Below are positions 1 through 5,000 of a DNA stretch of 6,765 bases, piece by piece. The stretch's first letter is position 1. Each line of letters starts with the position of its first letter. Made by a program: the position numbers and the translations under genes. The notes beneath the pieces are model-generated. The model was not told the DNA's origin and did no database searches. It saw only the letters and a program-made list of their open reading frames with translations. The DNA is from Propionibacterium sp. (GTDB taxonomy: Bacteria; Actinomycetota; Actinomycetes; Actinomycetales; Actinomycetaceae), in contig JAKECL010000103.1 of the NCBI GenBank assembly GCA_030460725.1, forward strand, positions 1-6,765, in the 5' to 3' direction.

Positions 1-552
1 GTCGATGAGGTCGACGAGCACGGGTGACCCGTCGGGGCGTACCACGACATTGGCGGGAGCGACGTCCCCGTGCACCAGGCCCACTCGGTGCAGCGCCGCC
101 AACGCGCTCTCCACCCCCTGCACCACGGCCTCGCGCTCCGTCCTCCCACGCAGGTCACCGCGAGCCATGAGGGCCTCAAGGGTGGAACCGGGCACTCGCT
201 CCATGACCAGTGCCCACCGGCCGTCGTCGTGGCGGGCGACGTCGAGCAGGGTGACCACGTGGGGACAGCGCAGGTTTGCCCACGCCCTCCACCGCTGCTC
301 CAGCTCTTCCCCCTCCTGCGCGGCCCGCAGGGAGACCAGGACCTGCTCCCCCTGTGCACCGGTGGCATTCCACAGCGGGCCGCCAGCCGCCATGAACGCC
401 AATGACGTCACTTCATACCCGTTGATGTCCATCCACACACTGTCTTGGAGGACGAAGCGGCGGACAAGGGCACCACCGACATCTGTGGACAGCCCTCTGT
501 GAGCCGCTTCGCCCCGTGCCCAGCGACCCACATGTCCTGGACCGGCTACCAT
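1..552 (-). CDS. Protein-kinase-fold protein, likely catalytically degenerate (partial, C-terminus outside window)
   Basis: The minus strand is open from the left edge to beyond 552. It reads as the first 184 residues of a kinase-like protein if ATG at 552 is the start. Seen: an N-lobe with VLVSLRA (71-77) where kinases have VAxK; LRCPHVVTLLDV, typical of the strand after helix C; a hinge-like ALVMERVPGSTL; then LHRVGLVHGDVAPANVVV with H161, D163 and N168 matching the catalytic loop HRDxxxxN; and VLVDLID where D181 would be the DFG Asp. Family knowledge: this is the Ser/Thr kinase or aminoglycoside-phosphotransferase superfamily. Inference: the Lys of VAxK is replaced by Ser74, helix-C Glu appears to be Arg, the glycine loop is weak and DFG reads DLI, so a pseudokinase or non-protein kinase is possible. 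The start is uncertain: the upstream GGGGA is a weak ribosome-binding site, and ATG at 588 or 432 are alternatives. It is transcribed divergently from the MFS gene. Confidence 0.68.
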   Translation of the reverse strand, partial: MVAGPGHVGRWARGEAAHRGLSTDVGGALVRRFVLQDSVWMDINGYEVTSLAFMAAGGPLWNATGAQGEQVLVSLRAAQEGEELEQRWRAWANLRCPHVVTLLDVARHDDGRWALVMERVPGSTLEALMARGDLRGRTEREAVVQGVESALAALHRVGLVHGDVAPANVVVRPDGSPVLVDLID

Positions 553-633
553 GGGCAGGTCCCCGCCTGTGCGGTGGACCGTCCGCATGCTCCGTGACGA
601 CTGATCGCCGGACCCTTGCGGGCACCTCGACCT

Positions 634-647
634 GGAGCACCTCCGTG
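634..647 (+). promoter_or_regulatory. Ribosome-binding site and GTG start that set the MFS gene start
   Basis: GGAG at 634-637 lies 7 nt before GTG 645-647. The open frame continues upstream to an ATG at 516, but that stretch translates into a non-hydrophobic, arginine- and serine-rich sequence unlike an MFS N-terminus and overlaps the divergent kinase gene. The GTG at 645 is therefore preferred. Confidence 0.55.
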
Positions 648-1898
648 CAGTCCTCACCCTTCCGCGCACTGTCGCACTACCGCACCCTTCCCACGCTCAT
701 CGGGCGCAGGCAGATGGCCATCGCCTTCCTGGCCCGTGCCCCCTACGCGATGATCCCGCTGGGTGCCATGACCGCCTTCACCGCCTCCACCGGTTCGGTG
801 GCCCACGGTGGTCTGGCCACCGGCATCACCTCGATCTCCACGGCCGTCGCCTCACCACTCATCGGCCGGTGGGCGGACCGTAGAGGCCAGCGCTTCGTCC
901 TGGTGCTCCTCACCCCCGTCAATGCCCTCGCGCTGGGCGCACTCTTCCTGGCGGCGGTGCAGGGGTGGACGGGCCCGGGGTTGTGGGCGGCCTGCCTGGC
1001 CGCCGGCGCAACCTGCCTGCCCATCGGGTCCTTCACGCGTGCCCGCTGGGTGGCGCGCACCTCCGGCCCCCGTGAGCTGGCCGCAGCGTTCTCCTATGAG
1101 TCCATGGCCGATGAGTTGGTCTTCGTCCTGGGACCCGCGCTGGTGGGAGTCGCCGCTTCCACCGCGGCTCCCACCGCCCCTCTGGGGCTCGCCGTGGCGC
1201 TGGTCGTCCTCGCGGGCGTCCCTTTCGCGCTGGGCGCACCTGCAGACCTGGGGGAGGACCCCTCCACCCCCGCAGCGCCCAACGGCCCGTCGACCGCTGC
1301 CACGAATGAACCCCGGCCGGGCATCGGACGCGTCCTGCTCACGATCGCCCCCTCCCTCCTCGTGATGATCTGCATCGGGACGTTCTTCGGTTCTGTCCAG
1401 GCGGGCACCACCCAGCGCGCCGAGGTCCTCGGTTCCCCCGGCAGCGCGGGCCTGGTCTACGCGCTCATGGGTCTGGGATCGGGGGTGATGGCCCTGATGG
1501 TGGTCATGGTGCCCGAGAGGATCAGCCTTCCCCTGCGCGTGGCAGTGGGCGGACTGGGGATGACGGCGATGATGGTCCTGGTCGCCACCCGGGGCTCCCT
1601 CGGCGGTACGGCTGCCGCCTTGCTGCTGGCCGGCATCTTCGTCGGTCCCACCATGGTCACGGCATTCTCCCTCACGGAGCGGCTCTGCCCTGCGGGAGGG
1701 ATCTCCGTGGCCATGACATCCATGGCGTCGGCGGTCACGATCGGTGTCTCGCTGGGATCCTCCCTGGGGGGTGCCCTGGCCTCGTACAGCGGTGCTGCAG
1801 GGGCCTTCGGCCTGGCGATTGCCGTCTCGATGTGCATCCTCGTCTGCGGTTCGGTGATCTCCTTGCTCCCAGGGGCACGGAGACGTTCGATGCGATGA
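645..1898 (+). CDS. Major facilitator superfamily (MFS) transporter
   Basis: From the GTG at 645 the product is 417 residues, the normal MFS length. About twelve hydrophobic segments can be seen: six between residues 24 and 198, a charged/proline-rich cytoplasmic loop at about 199-228 (GEDPSTPAAPNGP region), then six more between 232 and 408. The loop between helices 2 and 3 carries GRWADRRGQR (74-83), a good match to the MFS motif A (GxxxDRxGxR), which is the main basis for the call. Family knowledge: such proteins are proton-coupled exporters or importers in the cytoplasmic membrane. The substrate cannot be told; a drug- or metabolite-efflux role is a guess based on the general 12-helix layout. 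The gene is divergent from the kinase and lies 26 bp upstream of the DUF4191 gene, so the two may share a transcript. The C-terminus ends in a basic tail (ARRRSMR). Confidence 0.87.
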   Translation: MQSSPFRALSHYRTLPTLIGRRQMAIAFLARAPYAMIPLGAMTAFTASTGSVAHGGLATGITSISTAVASPLIGRWADRRGQRFVLVLLTPVNALALGALFLAAVQGWTGPGLWAACLAAGATCLPIGSFTRARWVARTSGPRELAAAFSYESMADELVFVLGPALVGVAASTAAPTAPLGLAVALVVLAGVPFALGAPADLGEDPSTPAAPNGPSTAATNEPRPGIGRVLLTIAPSLLVMICIGTFFGSVQAGTTQRAEVLGSPGSAGLVYALMGLGSGVMALMVVMVPERISLPLRVAVGGLGMTAMMVLVATRGSLGGTAAALLLAGIFVGPTMVTAFSLTERLCPAGGISVAMTSMASAVTIGVSLGSSLGGALASYSGAAGAFGLAIAVSMCILVCGSVISLLPGARRRSMR

Positions 1899-1915
1899 CC
1901 ACAGTTGGGTACGAT
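1887..1915 (+). promoter_or_regulatory. Possible sigma-70-type promoter for the DUF4191 gene
   Basis: TTCGAT (1887-1892) and TACGAT (1910-1915) are separated by 17 nt. The -10 keeps the important T, A and final T of TATAAT; the -35 is poor. It overlaps the end of the MFS gene, and a start site just downstream would leave almost no leader before ATG 1925. It would let the DUF4191 gene be expressed apart from the MFS gene. A single weak match in GC-rich DNA is easily due to chance. Confidence 0.2.
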
Positions 1916-1924
1916 GGAGGCCTT

Positions 1925-2626
1925 ATGGCTGAGAACACGAAGGCACCCGCAGAGAAGAAGAGGCGCTGGTACAAGAACCTGGCCGACGCCTACCGCATCA
2001 CGCAGCGCACCTACCCCTGGATCGGGTGGGCGATCGCCGGTGTCTCGGTCGCCGTCATCGCCCTGTGCGTCGTGGTCGCGGTGCTCACACATGCCAATGT
2101 CGTCCTGTGGACCCTCACCGGCGTCATGCTCGCGGTCCTGCTGGGCCTCGTCCTGCTCTCATCGCTGGTCCGCAAGGCGATGTACGCCCAGATCGACGGC
2201 AATGTCGGATCCGTCTATGCGGTGATCAGCCAGATCAAGCGTGGATGGATCATCTCGGAGGAGCCTGTGGCCGCCAACCGGGAACAGGACGTCATCTGGC
2301 GCCTGATCGGTCGCCCCGGTGTGGTCTTCATTTCCGAGGGACCCTCAGCCCGGGTCCGTCCGATGCTGGCAGCGGAACGCAAGCGCGTGAACCGCGTCGC
2401 CCAGAACGTCCCCGTCATCCTCATCCAGTCCGGACATGAGGACGGTCAGGTCACCCTGGCAAAGATCGAGAAGACGCTGCGCAAGCAGAAGAAGGTCCTG
2501 ACCAAGGAGGAGGTCCCGGCCATCTCCCAGCGTCTCAACGCCGTGCAGTCCACCTCCCTGCCGATCCCCAAGGGCATTGACCCGACTCGCGCGCGGCCCA
2601 ACCGGCGCGCGATGCGAGGTCGCTGA
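1925..2626 (+). CDS. DUF4191 family membrane protein
   Basis: The product is 233 residues from ATG 1925, with GGAGG at 1916-1920 only 4 nt upstream. Seen: a lysine-rich cytoplasmic N-terminus (KKRRWYKNLADAYRITQRTYPW), two adjacent membrane helices at about 33-54 and 59-81, then a soluble domain with QIDGNVGSVYAVI (89-101), KRGWIISEEPVA (105-116), an RLIGRPGVVFISEGP block (126-140) and a highly basic region with ERKRVNRVAQNVPV and KTLRKQKKVL. This order matches the DUF4191 family, which I know as a conserved actinobacterial family of unknown function, often found near lipoate or glutamine synthetase genes. Those neighbours are not seen here. Two helices followed by a cytoplasmic domain suggest a membrane-anchored protein facing the cytoplasm; no enzymatic motif is visible. 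The frame stays open upstream to an ATG at 1832 inside the MFS gene, but the conserved N-terminus and ribosome-binding site favour 1925. Confidence 0.85.
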   Translation: MAENTKAPAEKKRRWYKNLADAYRITQRTYPWIGWAIAGVSVAVIALCVVVAVLTHANVVLWTLTGVMLAVLLGLVLLSSLVRKAMYAQIDGNVGSVYAVISQIKRGWIISEEPVAANREQDVIWRLIGRPGVVFISEGPSARVRPMLAAERKRVNRVAQNVPVILIQSGHEDGQVTLAKIEKTLRKQKKVLTKEEVPAISQRLNAVQSTSLPIPKGIDPTRARPNRRAMRGR

Positions 2627-2638
2627 GTGGACGTACGC

Positions 2639-2661
2639 CCGGGGGAGCAGACCTCCCCCGG
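2639..2661 (+). terminator. GC-rich hairpin 12 bp after the DUF4191 stop
   Basis: CCGGGGGAG (2639-2647) pairs perfectly with CTCCCCCGG (2653-2661) over 9 bp, with a 5-nt loop. There is no T-tract afterwards, which is common for actinobacterial terminators. Together with the next hairpin it probably ends the MFS-DUF4191 transcription unit. Confidence 0.6.
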
Positions 2662-2674
2662 ACAGCTGGGTGCA

Positions 2675-2705
2675 TGTGCCCGCCCCCCGTCGGGGGGCGG
2701 GCACA
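2675..2705 (+). terminator. Very strong 14-bp hairpin, likely transcription terminator
   Basis: The left arm 2675-2688 (TGTGCCCGCCCCCC) is fully complementary to 2692-2705, leaving a 3-nt loop (GTC). This is the strongest hairpin I see in the window. It lies about 50 bp after the DUF4191 stop, 13 nt after the previous hairpin, and has no following T-tract. It is symmetric and could act in either direction, though no minus-strand gene ends here. Confidence 0.68.
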
Positions 2706-2878
2706 CCCATGTTCCGACGGTGTAGCCCACCGCGGGCCAGGGTGGGAGCCTGCGCGTGGGTCGGGCGTCGACCGTCCCGGAGTCTGCGCAGTCGGGCAGC
2801 GACCACCGAGGAACGCCGGGCGTCGGCCGGTGTCCATTCAGGGCCCCGGCGCGCTCCGCTCCCCGGATGCTGAGACAG
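2706..2878. other. Intergenic stretch without a recognisable gene
   Basis: Open frames here give arginine/proline-rich translations typical of non-coding GC-rich DNA, with no convincing ribosome-binding site or domain. The only structures seen are a modest 6-bp hairpin, CCCACC (2726-2731) with GGTGGG (2741-2746), and a 9-bp direct repeat CGGGCGTCG at 2762-2770 and 2817-2825, both plausible by chance. No tRNA-like features are visible. Confidence 0.6.
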
Positions 2879-2910
2879 ATGCGCGCATATTATGCGTTCA
2901 AGCGCATAAT
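2879..2910 (+). promoter_or_regulatory. AT-rich cluster of overlapping palindromes: candidate operator/promoter of the ABC importer operon
   Basis: Three dyads overlap in 32 bp: ATGCGCGCAT (2879-2888), CGCATA-T-TATGCG (2884-2896) and ATTATGCG-N6-CGCATAAT (2889-2896 with 2903-2910). They are built from four copies of the pentamer CGCAT in alternating orientation (2879-2883 inverted, 2884-2888, 2892-2896 inverted, 2903-2907). TATTAT (2888-2893) and CATAAT (2905-2910) each match the -10 consensus at five of six positions, though I find no good -35 at normal spacing. The block lies 36 bp before the ATG of the first binding-protein gene. Inference: a dimeric or cooperative regulator binds here and blocks the promoter. 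The regulator cannot be named; the half-site is only loosely like an arginine-repressor box, and the spacing differs. Confidence 0.6.
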
Positions 2911-2912
2911 GA

Positions 2913-2930
2913 AGGGGATTCTCGTCCCCT
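2913..2930 (+). other. Small hairpin in the 5' leader of the importer operon
   Basis: AGGGGA (2913-2918) pairs with TCCCCT (2925-2930), leaving a 6-nt loop. It sits just before the AGGAG (2934-2938) of the first binding-protein gene, so it could affect translation or be incidental. No larger attenuator or riboswitch structure was recognised. Confidence 0.3.
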
Positions 2931-2945
2931 CCCAGGAGCAACCCC

Positions 2946-3902
2946 ATGCGCAAGACACTGTCCACCCTCGCCCTCGCCACCGTCGCAGCCCTTGCACTGT
3001 CGGGATGCAGTGATCCGGACACCGCCGGGGAGTCCGCCGCCTCCGGATCCACCCAGTCCGGCTCCGGCGCCGCATCCTCCGCCCCGGGCGTCACCCCCTT
3101 CGACGCTTCGACATTGTCCGCGGTCCCCGAGGTCGAGGCGCTCGTCCCCCAGGCGGTCAAGGACCGCGGCGTGCTGCGCAACGGCGCCTCCACCGACTAC
3201 GCTCCCGGGGAGTTCCGGGCCAGCGACGGTCAGACCCCTGTCGGCTACGACATCGACCTGGTCAAGGCGCTCGCCGCCGTCATGGGTCTCGACGAGGGCA
3301 CCACCACCCACGCGGAGTTCCCCACGATCATCCCTGCGCTCGGCACGAAGTTCGACGTGGGCGCCTCTTCCTTCACCATCACCCCGGAGCGCCTGGAGCA
3401 GGTCAACATGGTCTCCTATGTCGAGGTGGGCTCCGCCTACGCAGTGGCGTCGGGCAATCCGAAGAACTTCGATCCCACCGACCCCTGTGGCGCGACCATC
3501 GGTGTCCAGAACGGGACGTTCCAGCAGGAGTACGTCCAGAAGCTCTCCGACACGTGCACCGGGGAGGGCAAGGACGCGATCACCGTCATGCCCCTGGACC
3601 TCCAGACCGACGTCTCCACCAAGGTGATCGGCGGTCAGTACGACGCCACCTTCGCCGACTCCACTGTCATCGGGTACACGGTGGAGCTTGCGAAGGGGCA
3701 GCTGGAGCAGGTGGGCGAGGTCATCGAGTCCGCGCCCCAGGGGATCGCCGTCGCCAAGGACGACACCGAGCTCGCCAAGGCGGTGCAGGCGGCAGTGCAG
3801 TACCTCATGGACAACGGTCAGCTCACGCAGATCCTGGGGGCCTACGGCGCCCAGGACGCGGCACTGAGCACCGCTGAGCTGAACCCCGCCGTCTCCGAGT
3901 GA
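2946..3902 (+). CDS. Amino-acid ABC transporter substrate-binding lipoprotein 1 (SBP family 3)
   Basis: The product is 318 residues from ATG 2946, with AGGAG 7 nt upstream. Seen: a lipoprotein signal peptide (MRKT, hydrophobic core, LSGC with the lipidated Cys21), a Ser/Gly/Ala-rich linker (22-50), then a family-3 periplasmic-binding domain. Its landmarks are GQTPVGYDIDLVKALA (95-110), FPTIIPALGTKFDVG (125-139), SSFTITPERLEQV (141-153) with Arg149 at the position that normally binds the amino-acid carboxylate, GVQNGT (186-191), and FADST (236-240) with Asp238. Cys181 and Cys204 are likely to form a disulfide. Family knowledge: such proteins deliver polar amino acids to HisM/HisP-type importers from the outer face of the membrane. 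The usual YPPFEF reads YAPGEF (85-90), so the pocket may be altered. The ligand is unknown. It is the first gene of the importer operon, and its paralogue follows. Confidence 0.9.
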   Translation: MRKTLSTLALATVAALALSGCSDPDTAGESAASGSTQSGSGAASSAPGVTPFDASTLSAVPEVEALVPQAVKDRGVLRNGASTDYAPGEFRASDGQTPVGYDIDLVKALAAVMGLDEGTTTHAEFPTIIPALGTKFDVGASSFTITPERLEQVNMVSYVEVGSAYAVASGNPKNFDPTDPCGATIGVQNGTFQQEYVQKLSDTCTGEGKDAITVMPLDLQTDVSTKVIGGQYDATFADSTVIGYTVELAKGQLEQVGEVIESAPQGIAVAKDDTELAKAVQAAVQYLMDNGQLTQILGAYGAQDAALSTAELNPAVSE

Positions 3903-3922
3903 CCGGGCGGCGTGCCCGGGTC
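3901..3922 (+). other. Intercistronic hairpin between the two binding-protein genes
   Basis: CCGGGC (3903-3908) pairs with GCCCGG (3914-3919) around a 5-nt loop. The stem is extended by two pairs (3901-3902 with 3921-3922) past a single bulged G at 3920. It starts within the stop codon of the first binding-protein gene. It could stabilise that transcript's 3' end or act as a partial terminator; there is no T-tract. Confidence 0.42.
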
Positions 3923-4017
3923 GGCGCCTGCCCGCTCCGTGGGCACCACCGCATTGCACTCCCCCGCACACGTATGCTCCGATGTGACCGAAGCTTGACC
4001 TCGGACTGACCCAGACC

Positions 4018-4034
4018 AGGAGTTGTTGACCATG
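4018..4034 (+). promoter_or_regulatory. Ribosome-binding site that sets the ATG start of binding protein 2
   Basis: AGGAG (4018-4022) lies 9 nt before ATG 4032-4034. Two in-frame TTG codons (4023 and 4026) are too close to the AGGAG to serve as starts. The ATG also gives a signal peptide collinear with its paralogue, with the lipobox Cys at residue 21 in both. Confidence 0.7.
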
Positions 4035-4991
4035 CGCAGGACGCTTGCAGGACTCGCCACCACAGCCGCAGTGGTACTGCTCCTCAGTGGATGCTCCGAC
4101 CCTTCCGGCACCGACCAGAGTGCCTCCGGCGGATCGGCATCCTCGGGAGCCGGGCAGGTGGGGGGCGAGGGCACCGTGCCGAAGCCCTTCGACACCTCCT
4201 CCCTCTCTGCTGTGCCCGAGATCGCCGCCCTGGTGCCCGATGACGTCAAGGAGCGTGGCACGCTGCGCAACGGGTCGGACACCTCCTACGCCCCGGCAGA
4301 GTTCCTCGGGGAGGACGGTCAGACGCCCGTCGGGTATGACATCGACATCGTCAACGCCCTCGCCCGGCTGATGGGGTTGTCCGGCGCCACCTCACAGACC
4401 GCAGAGTTCCCGGCGATCATCCCGGCGCTGGGCAGCAAGTACGACATCGGAGCATCCTCCTACACGATCACCCAGGAGCGTCTCGCGCAGGTCAACATGA
4501 TCTCCTACATCACCGTCGGTTCCTCCTACGCGGTCGCCGAAGGCAACCCGAAGGGCTTCGACCCCACAGACCCGTGCGGCTCGACACTCGGGGTCCAGAA
4601 CGGGACCACCCAGTTCGACTATGCGAACGAGTTGGCGGAGAAGTGCCGGAGCGAGGGGAAACCTGAGCTGAAGGTGATGCCGCTGGACCTGCAGACCGAC
4701 GTCTCCACCAAGGTGATCGGTGGACAGTACGACGCCACCCTCGCCGACACCACGGTCATCGGATGGACCGTCAAGCAGGCCGGCGGGAAGCTGGAGCACA
4801 TCGGTGAGGACTTCGGCGCCGCCGACCAGGGTCTCGCCGTCGCCAAGGACGACACGGATCTCGCGCAGGCCGTCCAGGCCGGACTCCAGTACCTCATGGA
4901 CAACGGTCAGCTCACGCAGATCCTCGAGCCCTACGGCGTTGCAGACGTGGCACTGACAACCGCGGAGCTCAATCCCTCCACGGATGAGTGA
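4032..4991 (+). CDS. Amino-acid ABC transporter substrate-binding lipoprotein 2 (SBP family 3)
   Basis: The product is 319 residues, a close paralogue of the preceding gene. It has a lipoprotein signal peptide (MRRT, hydrophobic core, LLSGC, lipidated Cys21), a Ser/Gly-rich linker (22-51) and a family-3 binding domain. Hand alignment of the 268 residues from PFD to the end, without gaps, gives 185 identities (about 69%). The signal peptide and linker differ more. Shared landmarks: GQTPVGYDIDIVNALA, ASSYTITQERL with Arg150, GVQNGTTQ, ADTT with Asp239, and the cysteine pair Cys182/Cys205. YPPFEF is replaced by YAPAEF. Role: captures an amino acid outside the cell for the permease encoded 9 bp downstream. 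It is closer to the permease than its paralogue, so it may be the original partner. Whether the two proteins share a ligand cannot be told from the sequence. Confidence 0.9.
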   Translation: MRRTLAGLATTAAVVLLLSGCSDPSGTDQSASGGSASSGAGQVGGEGTVPKPFDTSSLSAVPEIAALVPDDVKERGTLRNGSDTSYAPAEFLGEDGQTPVGYDIDIVNALARLMGLSGATSQTAEFPAIIPALGSKYDIGASSYTITQERLAQVNMISYITVGSSYAVAEGNPKGFDPTDPCGSTLGVQNGTTQFDYANELAEKCRSEGKPELKVMPLDLQTDVSTKVIGGQYDATLADTTVIGWTVKQAGGKLEHIGEDFGAADQGLAVAKDDTDLAQAVQAGLQYLMDNGQLTQILEPYGVADVALTTAELNPSTDE

Positions 4992-5000
4992 GGTGACGGC

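Noticed and set aside
516..644. ATG at 516 as the MFS start
   Set aside because: The extra 43 residues are not hydrophobic or MFS-like and overlap the divergent kinase gene. GTG 645 has a better ribosome-binding site and gives normal length.
2762..2825. Nine-base direct repeat CGGGCGTCG (2762-2770 and 2817-2825) as a possible attachment site or repeat element
   Set aside because: It is too short and GC-rich to be meaningful, with no integrase, insertion sequence or flanking duplication nearby.
2884..2897. CGCATA-T-TATGCG as an arginine-repressor (ARG) box
   Set aside because: The half-site has CGCATA where ARG boxes have TGAATA or TGCATA, and the centre spacing is one base short. The resemblance is too loose to name the regulator.
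2674..3627. A 317-residue open frame on the plus strand overlapping binding protein 1
   Set aside because: Its translation is a low-complexity Pro/Ser/Arg/Thr string typical of an alternative frame of GC-rich DNA, and it covers the terminator and operator regions as well as a clear lipoprotein gene.
3929..3945. Hairpin TGCCC with GGGCA between the binding-protein genes
   Set aside because: Only 5 bp with a 7-nt loop; expected by chance at this GC content.
2898..3971. A 357-residue open frame on the minus strand opposite binding protein 1
   Set aside because: It is the antisense shadow of a well-supported gene, with Gly/Val/Asp/Leu-rich composition and no recognisable domain. Long antisense frames are expected in GC-rich coding DNA.
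3954..3978. TTGCAC (3954-3959) and TATGCT (3973-3978) as a promoter for binding protein 2
   Set aside because: The spacing is only 13 nt and the -35 match is poor. The other -35-like hexamer TTGACC (3995-4000) has no -10 at the right distance, as it would fall on the ribosome-binding site.
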